DNA of 64,000 bases from Eustoma russellianum (GCA_036186865.1 AP025051.1:20957724-21021723), one strand, 5' to 3'. Shown: positions 23,686 through 35,315, counted from the first letter of the stretch. Made by a program: numbers and translations. Notes: generated by a model not told the origin, from the sequence alone.

Positions 23686-26364
23686 TTTCGGCCTATGGTG
23701 TAATAGTGGCCAAAAGGACCTTAGTCCCATGAAAAGTGTATTTAAAGGATAATAGTTGAAAATACACTCTAAAATATGTATAGTATGTAAATTAAGATAT
23801 GAAAATGAGTAAGCTATGATAATTGATAAAATGCAATAGAATTGAACTCATATATGTATAAGTGCACACACTTATAATTTCGGCCATGAGGCCTTATTGA
23901 GCTAATGATGGCTTCAAGACTCTTCATGCACCCCAAAAAGTAAACCATGGTTAAGCCTTAAATGAGTTTCATAATGATGTCCATGCACATGAGAAATCTT
24001 CCCCTTCATAATTGAAACCGCCGGCTATGCACTAACCAAGAGGCTTCTTTCTTCTTTTAATAAAAAGCCTCTTAATCCGTCTTTATCCCACTAACAATCC
24101 AAGGAATTACCATATAGCAAGAGTCTTTCCCCTCTCTTCCCCTCAAGGCACACGGCCAACTTGAGCCAAGAAGATTTAAGACTCATCCAAGTTCAAGTTT
24201 GGCTTAGGTGAGTATATCCTAAACTCCTTAAGAGAATTCTATATCTTACATAGTGGAGCTCACAAGGAATCTTCTTGTGGAAACCGTGACCTCCAAGAGG
24301 TCACTAGGTGAAGATTTTCAAAGTGCTAAGGGAGATTAGTTCTTGGTGGGTTAGAATCGTCTCAACCTCCATTCAAGATTCAATTTGGTAAGACCATCTA
24401 GCCTCAAACTAATATGTATTGTGTATTTAAAATAGTGGCTAACAAATATTCCTACCCCTAAAACCGTGTATGATAGGAAGGGGTGGAAGGAAGCATTTTT
24501 TGTTTCAACAAGTTCAAGCAAGATCTAAGATCCAAGAAGGCAAGTACACTATAAATACTTTTTTGTTATGTGTGAAAGTATATGCTTGAATGTCTAGCTC
24601 TTAGTAAGATTTAATCTTAGATGGAAAGTGTTAAGCTTGAAGCATGAAAGTTTAGTGTTTCTTAAGAAATGTGACTTGCATGTGGGAGATTCCTTCAAAG
24701 ATGAGTTCTTTGCCTCCTTAGAATATAAATGAGTTGCATGTCTAAGATAAAAGTGGTAAAATTTCTCCTTGTTACCGTGTAAAGGGGGACGGTCGAAAGA
24801 TGAAGTAGGATGGACAATGATTATGTGAAAGAGTATGTATTGTGGGGGTAAAGGACACATAGAAGTTGTATGTTTAGATGTTTTTATGACTTGGGTGTTT
24901 TATGTTCATTGTGAAAATAAAGTATGAGCCCTTACATGTGTAAGAAGCGGGCTGATTTTGGGGGTATGGAGCATACAAATTAGATATGCCAAGGATAGAC
25001 TTGATTATGTACAAAATGTGCAACATCAAGGTTTGTTATGTGTAATTTTCGAAACTGTTTTGAATGGATTTGTATGTGGCTTTTAGAATTTATTAGAACC
25101 TGAAATGTTTAGGTTAAAGGTGTATGTGATGGTTGGTAAACCATTTTTATGAATAATTTTAGTGGGTACACTTTTAGCAAGTAAAGTGACAAAGGGGTAA
25201 AATTAATGGTACAGGACAGAATTATGTAATGTTTTGTATGGCCTGGAAATAAATCTTAGAAGTGTTCAAATTAGCTGCTTTTTGGCATGGTGTTATCCTT
25301 ATCTGTGTAGTAAATGAGAGTTGGAATTTTGGTAAAAGAAGTTATGGTTTATCCTTAATAGAATGTTTAGTAAAACTGGCCAGACTGAAATTACTGGAAC
25401 TGGACAGAATTAAGTGACGTGTTGGTTGACTCGAAAATGGACCTTAGAAACATGTAAATGGGCTGATTTTTGGTAGGATGCTAGCTTTATGTGTTTACTA
25501 AGTTTTAGAGTTGGAATTTTGGAAAAAGGACTTACAGTTTAGCCACAATAAAATTTGTAGTAAAACTGGTCACTCTAGAATCAGCATGAAACTGTTTTTG
25601 GTAAAGTAAATGACACCTTTAAAGTTATTGAATTGCTCTGGAATTTTTATGGTAATTACTTAGGACATAGATGAGCATGTCCATGAAAATTAATCAGTTT
25701 GAAATTATTGTTTTAAGGGGTAACTATTGAAATTAAGTTGGCACCAATAAACAGGAAAACTGGGCAGAATTACGGAATGAGTTGGGAGGCTTCGTTTTGG
25801 GGATTTAGACTTGTTTGTATGGTTTGGGATTATGAGCATTAATCCTTGGTATATCTGCAATGTTTTCCAGGTATGGGCCAAAATTAAATAATACTTAATG
25901 GGCTGGAAAGAAGGGTAAAAGAAGGGTACTGCACTACTGAATTGAGCAGTACTCTGTTTGGTAATTTAATGATTTGAGGGTTCTCTACGTCTTGACTCAT
26001 TACGTAAATTTTATGACAAGTAGACAAGATACCCTTATGCATATGTGTGTCAAGAGACCATGAAATTAGGCCGAATTATAAGGTTTTGAGGCCGCACGAA
26101 CAGAACGTTAATTCTGGAAATTTTTCCAGCTTAAAGAATAAGGCCATACTTGTATGTATGTGATGCATTTTGTCACGAATTGCATAGTGCACGTCATACA
26201 TTGCATCATCGTCATTTACATGATTTGTGAAACTGATTTTATGTCAAAGAATGATGAAAAAGCGTTTTTAAAGAAAAGATTCAGTTTTTGAAAAGAACGC
26301 TTTCCATTGGTACCATTTATTTCTGGCCAACTTAACCCGCTCAAGATCCAGGGTTAATTGATAT

Positions 26365-26496
26365 GATGATTACGACCGTACATGCCCGGAAAGAATAGAC
26401 CTGATTATGATGATTATGACCGTTCAGGCCCAGAAAGAATAGACCTGATTATGACGATTATAACCGTACAGGCCCAGAGAGAATAGACCTGATGAC
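26365..26496 (+). repeat. 44-bp tandem repeat, 3 units, 3' LTR of J
   Basis: Three consecutive 44-bp units, each with GACCGT..AGGCCC..GAATAGACCTGAT, differing at a few positions from each other and from 19283-19407. Confidence 0.82.
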
Positions 26497-27331
26497 TATG
26501 ATTGATGATATGACCGTTTTTGGATCCGGAAATAATAGATTTGAAGGGATGAGAATGACCGCCTTAGATCCGGATATAATAGATCTGAATACTCTCTTGT
26601 TTTTATTGACGATGATGTTTTGAAAGAAAGAATGAACGAATTGTTCTTATTTTATCATATTGCATACCATGTGCATATTCATACATATTGCACTTAATGG
26701 CTATTCGTGTGTTTGGTATATAGCTACTTAGACTAGTCTGTTATGACTTGCTATTCCCTAAGTTATGATTTTAAATGTTATGATGTATAAGTTGTGATCT
26801 TATTACTAATGGTTATTGGATGGATAATCAGGTATGTTACAAACCAAAATTTTGGGGTTTTGGTTCTTGTGAGTACTTTCCATTTAATTCATGATTATTT
26901 ATGGTTTACTTGCTGGTGACGTTGTCACTCACCCCTTATGTTTCCTCCCAGAACCCGCAGGAAATAGGGTCGAGGGGATCGAGGATGAGCCTAGGGTTCC
27001 CTATCCGTAGAAGAGCGAAGGAAGGACGGCTTAAGGGTTTTGTTATGATGGTCATGTTGATGGACTTCTTAGGAACTTATGATGGAAACATTGATTTTCG
27101 GATTTCCTTATTTTGCGAACATGTTTGTAAGACTTATGACGGATGTTTAGACTTTTTTATTTTAAAAGTTTTTATTCTGCCTCGGTTTTGCTTACCTGTT
27201 AATGTGTAAGCAGGAAGGTCCACATAATTTGTTATGGACTACGACATGTTATGGATTGACGCCTGGTACTCTCCGTAGTGAAGTACGGTGGGCGCACCGT
27301 ATCCGGCTAAGCCGGGGTGCGGGGCGCTACA

Positions 27332-27336
27332 TGTAC
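27332..27336. repeat. Target-site duplication of element J, right
   Basis: TGTAC after the LTR end CTACA; pairs with TGTGC at 12471-12475. Confidence 0.72.
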
Positions 27337-28272
27337 GACGTTGGTTGACGATTTTTCCTTCTCAATGTCCATTCTGTAAATAGGCTTCGCATAGGCAGGA
27401 TCACATCTTTTTTGCATTGCCACAGGATAAATGTTCTGTGGAGGGAGATTGCCATTTTGTTGTCTGGCCCATTGCCTCAAAGCCAAACTATTAAGGGCTA
27501 TCTTGTGCGTTGGTGGCAGCATTCTTCCACTACAAACATGCAGGGACAATTACGGGTTGTTGTGCCATCAGTGGTGGTTTGGATAATCTGGAAAGAGTAT
27601 GCTTCTATTAGGTTTGGTGAAGAACATTTCTCTTATCAGCATCTATATAGTGGAGTTGGTACAACTGTTTATACATGGTGCTCTGTTGTAAATGGACGGA
27701 AATTTGCACAAAACGTTCCATCTTTGGTTGCTGCATTATTCTCTCCTACATTGCACACCAAACGAGTTAAAATAGTGTGCTGGAAATTGCCTCCTTCTGG
27801 AAAGCTAAAACTGAATATTGATGCAGCCGTCGGGCGTCGACTTTCGACGGGTGGGGCTGTCCTACGGAATGATTGTGGTGTCATTGTCTCATCCATATGT
27901 TTTGCTTTGCAAGCTACACCTCCCATGCAGGCTGAGATGCTAATGCTTCTTATGTCCTCGCTCTTTTACGCAACACATCACAATCGACTTATTATTGAAA
28001 CAGACTGTCTTGGATTACTATCGGCGTTATCAAATATTACAAGATATACATGAATGCTTGGTTGCGACATACAGCTGGCACATACTTTTTTGCAACTAAA
28101 TGATGCAACTGTTCAATACTTTCCTAAGGAAGCAAACACAACGGCTCATACACTAGCTCGTCATGGATATAGTACAACTGGTTTACGTACCTTTACTACA
28201 TTTCCATTACCTCTGCAGGTTAAGGCGGCAGCAGCAATGGACCTTACATTGTCAGCATTACGTCTCCTATAG
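27337..28272 (+). pseudogene. LINE-C ORF2, zf-RVT end and RNase H
   Basis: The frame from 12475 continues after J with RRWLTIFPSQCPFCK, then an in-frame TAG, then QDHIFF. RNase H from about 27800: LKLNIDAAVGRRLSTGG, AEMLMLL, ETDCLGLL, a TGA at 28051-28053, then QYFPKEANTTAHTLARHG. It ends at 28272. The final catalytic residue is His (AHTLA). RNase H removes template RNA after target-primed reverse transcription. Confidence 0.82.
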
Positions 28273-28293
28273 GGCTGGCTATACTTTTTGGTG

Positions 28294-28324
28294 GTTGCCT
28301 GCTCCCATTATTGGGGCAGGCAAC
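28294..28324 (+). other. LINE-C 3'-UTR hairpin
   Basis: GTTGCCTGCTCC / GGGGCAGGCAAC: 12 pairs (one G-T wobble) with a 7-nt loop, starting 21 nt after the RNase H stop and followed by ATGGTGCATTT. Confidence 0.85.
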
Positions 28325-28652
28325 ATGGTGCATTTGTCATTCAATTTTTGGTTGTTTGTATGTTTTGCGATATGCTATTAATGTTCTCTCTTTGTTGTTT
28401 CTTTGTACGAGTGGTGCACATTCTCTCCTATCCGTGGTGGCCACAAGCGTATGGAGTCCCAGTATTGTTGGCTTCTTCTTTCATTGTTTGCTGTGATCTG
28501 CCGGGTTTCATGCCACTTGGAGAATTCCGATCATACAGTAGCAGCCTGGTTTCCTAAGGTCATGATGTCTGTCTTGGATCATGCATGGCAAGGAGGCTCC
28601 GCTCAGACTTAGTGCTTTTCTACTGTAATTTTTTCCTCCAATTCTCCTGTAG

Positions 28653-28750
28653 TATAAATATGTACGCTTTTTCCTTCGCAAGGGTTTTATCCACAAGGGT
28701 GGTTTCACCTGGCAAGGTTTTAATGCGGCATATCATATACGACTGGAGAT
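28653..28750 (+). other. LINE-C copy of the 98-nt 3'-UTR block
   Basis: TATAAATATGTACGC... to ...GACTGGAGAT. Differs from the LINE-F and LINE-G blocks at only a few positions, several of them inside the outer stem. Confidence 0.87.
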
Positions 28751-28821
28751 TGGATCTTATTACTACGCTTCATCATCGCTTTTCATATGATGACATTCTT
28801 ACATTTGTGTAATATGGTATT

Positions 28822-28839
28822 CCTCCGTCATAAGTGAGG
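28822..28839 (+). other. LINE-C 3'-terminal CCTC-N10-GAGG element
   Basis: CCTCCGTCATAAGTGAGG, about 40 nt before the element's end. Confidence 0.8.
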
Positions 28840-28945
28840 CCATTCCTTAATAATATTTAACTTTCATCAAAATATATATATATATAACTGATTTTCCGCG
28901 GCTTGAGAGCTCCGAAGAAATGGCACCCTGCGATCGTCTTCTCCA

Positions 28946-30305
28946 ATGACTCAGCCGCCGCCGACGGCGGCACCCTCGGCACCACTCTCATTTGCAGACA
29001 TTATCCGGGGTAACTCTCCGTCCATGATACAGCCAAAACCACCGTCCCTCTATAAAAGCTGCCCTTCCATTCACTTCTCCAACGTGCAAGTGCACTCCTT
29101 GATCATTCCGTTTCAACACACACCCGTCGGATCTTTCTGGCATGATAGACCATCAATGGATGCATTGAAAAAAGCCTTCGATCGAATTGGCTTTACAGGT
29201 TTGGTCCATCTCGGATTAATTGACAAATCTCATATTCTTATTTGTTTTGATCATGAACATGACTACACCCGCTGCTTTTGTTGGCGCACATAGAGCATAC
29301 TCGGTTATCCGATGTGCGTCACCAAATACACCCATGATTTTGATCCAAGGTACGATGCGTCAATTGTCCCCGTATGGATTTCTTTGCCGCTCTCCCTGTA
29401 TATCTTTATGATCAGGCGGCTCTTTTTGCCATTGCCTCAATGATTGGCACTCCTATCCGTTTAGATGCTGCAACTCAAAAAATATTGTGGCCGTCCGTCG
29501 CCTGTGTCTGTCCGTAAATTGATGTCTCAAAAGAATTGCCTACTAAACTGCATATTCAGAGCAAGAATCATGAGTTTTTCCAACAAGTGATTTATGAAGA
29601 TGTTCTGTTGTTTTGCTCCACGTGTTGTGTCTTAGGACACAAAATAGGGAACTGTCCGACTGCTATCACGGACAACCCAAAACCAGAACCTGAACCTAAA
29701 GGTTTGAAAGAGAAAGGCCCTTCTGCCAAACCAAACTCGAAGCCATCCCCTTCAGCCGCTGTGGACACTGCTGCAGTTCCCATTGATGAGCCAGTCTCGA
29801 TGCCAACTTCAGACGCAGTGCCTGGTCTTGATCCCGTCACTACCTCTGCTGTCTCACCGCCCACTGATTCGCCACCCGGAGTACTGTCTCTGCCTACACA
29901 TTCTCAGGTCTTGCTCTATTGGGGCACGTCACTGATGATACTCAATCTCAGCCCTCTTGCACTGAAGATCTTTTGCATGGTCACTCTGATACCGAGGTGT
30001 ATGTCCCATCCCAACCTCAACATGAACCCCTTACTGGTCCTGATCTTCGCACTAAATATCAAGCTGACTCTGCTCTCATTGCTAGTCGCACGACCCAACT
30101 TTCTCAGCCTCAGCCGGATGAAACTTTGCTGGCAAAGTTAATTCAGCCTTCTCAAGTTACTGACTCTGATGGTTTTACTTTACATGTAATGAAACAACAC
30201 TGTCGGTCGTCCTTGCAGGTTTTGCCTCCCCCTGTCAGGTTGTTACCCGCAGTTCTATTTGGGCTTCATAATTATCTTCTCAACATTCTAAATGCATCTA
30301 CTGAT
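28946..30305 (+). pseudogene. LINE-E ORF1 (DUF4283 plus CCHC knuckle), broken
   Basis: Starts MTQPPPTAAPSAP at 28946 with a DUF4283-like core (PVGSFWHDRPSMDALKKAFD, HILICFDHEHDYTRC). TAG at 29291-29293 replaces a Trp codon; a shift near 29400 and a TAA near 29515 follow. The knuckle CSTCCVLGHKIGNC is intact near 29612-29655. A Pro/Ser/Thr-rich C-terminal part runs to about 30290 with further shifts. At the junction with ORF2 the sequence is AAATGC: the ORF2 ATG is kept (30292) but the overlapping TGA of relatives is changed. Confidence 0.75.
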
Positions 30306-31982
30306 ATGGAATATTAGAGGTTTACGCACCTCCTTATCTCGCCTTCGTTTACTATTACTTCAGCATTCTGTGAATTTTCTTTTTGTTATCGAGCCTTAAC
30401 AGTCAATCAACCGATTACAGCGTGCTCAAATTCAGCTAGGATTTTCCTCCAATTTATCAGTGTGTAGCAATTGTGTATGGTGTTTTTGGCGTGGTGATTT
30501 TCTATCTGTACTAGAGGTATGAATTAATGAGCAAGTGACCCATTTCTATATGCATCTAGCTGATTCCTAAGCTACTTATTGGCACTCGTGTGTGTATGGG
30601 TGTCACGCTATTGCGGATCATCGGATTCTTTGGGATGAATTTCTCTCTTTTGGTACTGATTTGTCCATACCTTGGTTGATCATGGGTGACTTTAATACCT
30701 TTCTTTCATTGGATGACCATCAAGGCCTCTCTCATCCCTCCTTATCATCACTGTATGACTTTAATTCTGTTGTGGATAACTTATCCTAGCATACTATACG
30801 ACATCTCGGGACACGGTTTACTTGGCTGGGGGGCCGTGGGTTGGGCCAGGTACGTCGCCGTTTTGACTGGGTTTTCTGCAATACACTATTCTTGGACATG
30901 TTTCAGCAGGTTAAACTTACACATTTACCACGAGTTACTTCAGATCACTGCTCGTTATTGATCAATTATTTGCAATCCATGCCTGCCACACCCAAGCACT
31001 TTTGTTTTCTTACGGTATAGTCATCCCATTCTCAATTTCTTCCTTATATTCGGCAACAATGGGAATCTTACCCTACAACAGGAGGAATGCAAGGATTCTG
31101 TCATAAATTGCGTCTCCTCAAACATGACCTATCCATATGGAATAAAGAGGTCTTTGGCAATATATTCCGTACAGTGGAATACACAGAGACTCTGGTGCAA
31201 CGTACAGAGATAGCATATCATGAAGCACCCACAGCCAAAAATTGAGCAACATATAATGCAGCTCAGGCCGAATATCGCAATGCATGTGCACGCAAAATGG
31301 AATACTGGCAACAAAAAGCCCGTGTAAAGTGGTTGAAAGAGGGAGAAGCTAATACGTCATATTATCACGCCATCGTTAAGGATCGTCATAGGCGGCAATT
31401 CGTACATCAAATACAACGACTAGATGGTACATTATGTGTAGCACAGCAGGATATTCAACAAGCTACAATTGAGTTCTATTCACACAAAACCCTGCTTTGC
31501 TAGATACAGTCCCAAATATTCTTACGACTGCGGATAATGAGTTCTTAACCGTCATGCCAACAAAAGAAGAAGTACGTGGGGCTGTTGGGTGATGGATCCC
31601 CAAAGCTTTGCCGGACCAGATGGATACAATTGATGGTTCTATCGCACTTGCTAGGATATTATCCATTCAGATGTATACAAAGCTGTACAAGAATTCTTTC
31701 TGGGTTTCCCCTTGCCCAGGGCCGCAGCTCACACCATGATTGTCTTGATCTCAAAGGTAACGCACAAAAAACATTTGCAGACTATCGGCCAATAGGTCTA
31801 TGTACTTTTTTTAGAAAAATTTAGACGCAGATAATAGCTGCTCGATTAAGCACCTTGTTGCCGCAAATAATCTCCTTGGAACAAGCGGGTTTTCAAAAAG
31901 GTAAAGGAATCGCAGAACACATATTATTAGCCAATGAGATGATTCATTTTTTTAAAACCAAAGAGATTGATTTATTGATATA

Positions 31983-32002
31983 CCTCTCACTTGTGGCGGA
32001 GG
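31983..32002 (-). other. LINE-H 3'-terminal CCTC..GAGG element
   Basis: On the plus strand it reads CCTCTCACTTGTGGCGGAGG: the usual 18-mer with two extra bases. Followed in element sense by a short spacer and AATAAA. Confidence 0.72.
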
Positions 32003-32406
32003 AATACCTTGGTACATATTACATGTCATCATATGCAAAATGTGAGTATAGCGCTATGATAATTTGTAATCTCCAATCATATAAACCTTGGCGAAGGAAA
32101 AAGCATGCATATTATATGAAAGGAGTATGTATCTATATGATATGTTTGAATATAATACAATTGGAAGTCCATAGTTGTTGCCTTGTTGCGTGTAAAGGGA
32201 TGAAGAGAATTTGATTTGTATAGCACAAGAATGATGCTTCTTCCAATGCGTGTAGGGGAGCTCCGTTCTTGTGATTGCCCTTGTTCATAATATCTCCTCC
32301 AGCAAGCCCAGCGCCAACACATGCATGTGATGAGAAACATTGTAAGCAATAGAGAATAGTTCATATCAAAAAGAGCGAATCCATAATATGAGAAAGTACT
32401 ACCCGC

Positions 32407-32434
32407 GTTGCCTGTATACAATGATACAGACAAC
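32407..32434 (-). other. LINE-H 3'-UTR hairpin, distal copy
   Basis: GTTGCCTGTAT / ATACAGACAAC with one C/A mismatch, 28 nt in all; in element sense it is followed by GCGGGTAGTACTTT. Confidence 0.75.
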
Positions 32435-32482
32435 CAGCCAGAAACACACGCACTCAAAGCTATAGCAATCGAGCATACCCGG

Positions 32483-32513
32483 GTTGCCCATACCAGTTCA
32501 AGGCATGGGCAAC
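32483..32513 (-). other. LINE-H 3'-UTR hairpin, proximal copy
   Basis: Perfect 9-bp inverted repeat GTTGCCCAT / ATGGGCAAC with a 13-nt loop; in element sense followed by CCGGGTATGCTCG. It is 76 nt from the other LINE-H hairpin. Confidence 0.78.
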
Positions 32514-34787
32514 GATCAGAAGTAAAGTTTTCATCCATGGCGCAAATTGGGAATAGTTTGTCTAACTGCTTAATAAAGTTTGATCTAGCTAAAGATTTTG
32601 ACCAGGTTAGTTGGCAGTTCTTACATCGCTTTGGTTTTTCGCCATTCTTCATTAAACTTGTCAATAATCACCTTAGCAGCACATATTTTTCGGTTTTAAT
32701 CATCGGTGTCCCAAGTGATTTTTTCCAGCCGACACAGGGTGTGAAACAAGGTGATCCATTATCCCCTCTGCTCCTCATAATTGTGGCGGAGGTCTTTTCG
32801 ACAGCTCTCCACTCTCACATACACAGCAGATATATACAACCGTTTCCCATCGGCCGCCTTTCATTTACTATTTCTCATTTGGCATATGCGGATGACCTCC
32901 TTCCTTTTGTTGCAGCCGGCAGATGTAATTTGCGGAATGTCAAAAGATTTCTTACATCTTATGAAATGTCTTCTGGATAGGCTATAAACTATCATAAAAG
33001 CACGGTGGTGTTCTCTTCATCTATATCTTCTCGGAAGAGGGCTGAACTACTTATCCTGTTGGACATGCGGCAGTCATCATTGCCCCTCAAATACTTGGGC
33101 TCTTACCTACATAAGGGAATTACACGTACTTCTCATTGTGTTGATCTCTAATCTTATGCAGACAGACGGCTACAAAGCTGGCTGCAAAGGCTACTGGGGA
33201 TGGCGGATAGGCTCGTACTAATTAAATCAGTGCTATCGTCCTTGCTCTTGCACCTTATGGCGGGTACTCGACTACCTAAAAGTGTCATAAAGCATTGGAG
33301 AATCGATTTGCATGATTTTTCTAGGGCCCTGGTCGTTATCATTGGTTATCTTGGTCGAAATTATGCTTTCCAACGAGTGAAGGAGGTTTAGGCGTACGTG
33401 ATTTATTATCTATACAGGTTGCATACTCTTGTAAAGTTTGGTATCTTTATCATTGCAGTGACTCATTATGGGGTCGATATATGCGTGCCGATATGGCAGC
33501 CGGCCTGATTTTCTGCCGAGATTATATGACTCTCCCAAATAGAAGCTTATATGTGCCACGCATACTATATGTTCAGATATTGTGTTGTCTCCTCCTGCTC
33601 CAATTTGGCCCACTCTCTCCGGAACATTCGCATTAAGAGAACCTTATGCTGCAATTCGACCATCTAAACCGAGTCTATTATCTCATGTTCACATTTGGAA
33701 CCGCCTGCAGCGCCCTGCTATACAGCTGTTCTTATGGCGGTTTTATCAGCAAGCACTTCCAATTCCAGATAATCTAAGTCGCTTTATGAATGTATTCCCG
33801 TCTTGTTGCCTATTTTGTCATTCATCTAATGCCACTACCTTACACCTCTTTTTTGACTGTTTAAAGGTACGTGTGGTCCAGACATATTTCATTGCTTTGA
33901 TAGATCTCCCGCCTTTCACTAGCGGATCTTGGCATTCCTACCTGTTGCATATATGTTGTTCGGCCTCTTCTACTTTCTTGGGAGCTATGGAATCCATTTT
34001 CCCAGGTGTAATGCTATGGAATATCTGGAAAATGTATGCTTCAATTCTCTTTGATGACCTCACTTTATCACCTCAGTTGACTATTAGGTCAATTCGCATG
34101 GATTTATATGCATGGGCATCATCGATGGCTGGCACAAAAATAGCCGCAACTATACCCGACCTGGTCGAAGCCTGACTATATCCTCCTCTATGCTGCAAAT
34201 GGCTAAGGATCATTTGCTGGTCACCTCCTCCTTCCGACCGTCTGAAATTGAATACTGATGCTGCGGTTGGTCGACATCATTCAAGCGGTGGCGGCCTTCT
34301 ATATGATACCACTGATGCTTTTATACATGCCATATTGTTTCCACTCCGGCTAGACATGCCTTTGTGGGTTGAGGCGCAGGCTGCTTTTATGGCTCTTATG
34401 TATTACCTCCCCCGCTATGGGGACTTAATCTTAGAGGTTGATTGCGCTGAATTAGTTAACCTCACAGCTACTTCCTCTACTTTGCTTGCACCTGATATAC
34501 ACAGATTACGTGCCCTACTCCAGTCGAGGACCTTGACGGGTTTACATACACCGCGAGAAACAAATGAACCTGCTCATTTTCTGGCATAGTTAGCACTTTC
34601 CACTCAGATTTTTACATCATATGATTCTTTCAGCCACTTGACTGCATCCCTCCGAGGTCTCATCACTGCAGACAGAATGCTACTGACGTTCTAACATTCT
34701 GCGCGAGGTGTTCATAACGGTCCAAGATCTCCATGACTGCAGCATTCACACATTGTCTCCCATATGGATTGGCCCTAATCAGCTTCC

Positions 34788-34818
34788 ATTGCACGTGGTC
34801 CATCAGACTACGAACAAC
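34788..34818 (+). other. LINE-E 3'-UTR hairpin 1 (degenerate)
   Basis: Inner stem GTGGTC / GACTAC (six pairs, one wobble), outer TTG / CAA, separated by an internal loop. Preceded about 30 nt upstream by CCATATGGATTGGC and followed by ATGGGTATGCG, the same context as in LINEs F and G, which supports it despite the weak stem. Confidence 0.6.
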
Positions 34819-34977
34819 ATGGGTATGCGTTACATTCCTTATTACTTCTCTTATTTATATCTCTATATTATAGATGCTAATCTTTTTCATTAATTATGCC
34901 GGAGTGGAGGACTGTGGTTTGCATGGCTGCATGACAATTAAACGTCTCCCAATTGGGTTGTCTCCTCGACTTAATTG

Positions 34978-35010
34978 GTTGCCTTGGTCCTCTCACTTGG
35001 TCAAGGCGAC
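34978..35010 (+). other. LINE-E 3'-UTR hairpin 2
   Basis: GTTGCCTTG / CAAGGCGAC: nine pairs with one G-T wobble, 15-nt loop, followed by GTGGGCATGTTG. It lies 190 nt after hairpin 1. Confidence 0.72.
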
Positions 35011-35164
35011 GTGGGCATGTTGACTACATCTATATCCTATTACCCTTCCCTATATTTTTACCCCGGTCTACTCATATCTCAGTTTCTCTGTGCTGCACGG
35101 GGAGCTTTTGCACGGTCATCGCTTTCAACGGATGCAAGTGACCCAATTATGTAACCGCGGTATT

Positions 35165-35182
35165 CCTCCTCTATAAGTGAGG
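35165..35182 (+). other. LINE-E 3'-terminal CCTC-N10-GAGG element
   Basis: CCTCCTCTATAAGTGAGG, then AATAAAAT and a block with CGGTACCG (about 35205-35215) that is otherwise seen only at the LINE-B end. Confidence 0.78.
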
Positions 35183-35226
35183 GCAATATATAAATAAAAT
35201 CCCGAACGGTACCGCCTGTCCTCCTT

Positions 35227-35228
<2 letters not shown>

Positions 35229-35285
<57 letters not shown>

Positions 35286-35303
35286 ACATATATATATCTA
35301 TAT
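35229..35303. repeat. (TA)n-rich tract between LINE-E and LINE-F
   Basis: About 21 TA units to 35270, then CATATA/TACATA interruptions to about 35303. LINE-E ends at its left edge and LINE-F begins at its right edge. TACATATATAT here and again after LINE-F's tail (about 47199) may be LINE-F's target duplication. Confidence 0.88.
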
Positions 35304-35315
35304 GTACTGAGTCTT

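Larger units (their letters stand above)
12476..27331 (+). mobile_element. Element J, large-LTR (LARD-like) Ty3/Gypsy derivative
   Basis: LTR retrotransposon with very long LTRs (3' LTR 4641 bp) and a short interior of about 2.45 kb. Order: 5' LTR (12476-20241, enlarged by LINE-D), tRNA-Met PBS (20244-20256), gag remnant, degenerate interior, purine tract (22676-22690), 3' LTR (22691-27331). No protease, RT or integrase is recognisable, so it is non-autonomous. The gag domain resembles chromoviral Tekay/Del gag (family knowledge, not tested). It inserted into LINE-C. By eye there are seven mismatches in the first ~255 bases of the two LTRs, so the insertion is not recent. Confidence 0.9.
22691..27331 (+). 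repeat. 3' LTR of element J, 4641 bp, uninterrupted
   Basis: Starts TGTTATACCCC, ends GGGGCGCTACA. Serves as the LINE-free reference for the 5' LTR. It contains a TA array at 23632-23683, the 190-bp duplication and three 44-bp repeats. Open frames inside it (for example 26901-27209) are short, shared with the other LTR only as shadows of non-coding sequence, and have no domain. Confidence 0.93.
27337..28875 (+). mobile_element. LINE-C, 3' part
   Basis: Continuation of LINE-C after element J: rest of zf-RVT, RNase H, then a ~600-nt 3' UTR with one hairpin, the 98-nt block and the 18-nt terminal element. It ends in an AT-rich tail that merges with the TA tract before LINE-E. Confidence 0.9.
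31966..32560 (-). mobile_element. LINE-H, 3'-UTR-only LINE fragment inside LINE-E RT
   Basis: Minus-strand insertion of about 0.6 kb consisting only of LINE 3' UTR: two hairpins, the start of the conserved block (ATGCATGCTTTTTCCTTCGCCAAGG, written in part here, near 32080-32110), the terminal 18-nt element with a 2-base insertion, and AATAAA. It splits LINE-E's RT between EMIHFF and the KFDLAKDFD motif. No clear target duplication was found, so both ends are approximate. Confidence 0.75.
30292..34589 (+). pseudogene. LINE-E ORF2 (EN-RT-zfRVT-RNase H), broken, interrupted
   Basis: Starts MHLLIWNIRGLRTS. Endonuclease: VIEP followed by TAA near 30400, then GDFNTFLSLDDH near 30690. Linker with NIFRTVEYTE and ARVKWLKEGEANTSYYH near 31320-31360. 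RT: PQIISLEQAGFQKGKGIAEH near 31860-31910; LINE-H then interrupts at EMIHFF; it resumes near 32565 with KFDLAKDFDQVSW, GVKQGDPLSPLLL, AYADDLLPF near 32885. zf-RVT 33582-34175 (FLWRFYQQALPIPDN, CCLFCHSSNATTLHLFFDC). RNase H 34240-34589 (NTDAAVG, EAQAAFM, EVDCAEL, RETNEPAHFLA). Many stops and shifts. Confidence 0.82.
28888..35228 (+). mobile_element. LINE-E, full-length plant LINE containing LINE-H
   Basis: Plus-strand LINE starting directly after the TA tract that follows LINE-C (28872-28888) and ending directly before the TA array at 35229. ORF1 28946 to about 30305, ORF2 30292-34589, 3' UTR with two hairpins. RT type is YADD. The 3' end (AATAAAAT, then CGGTACCG) matches LINE-B, not its neighbours C, F and G. 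Interrupted by LINE-H at about 31966-32560. Heavily mutated, so probably old. Confidence 0.88.
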
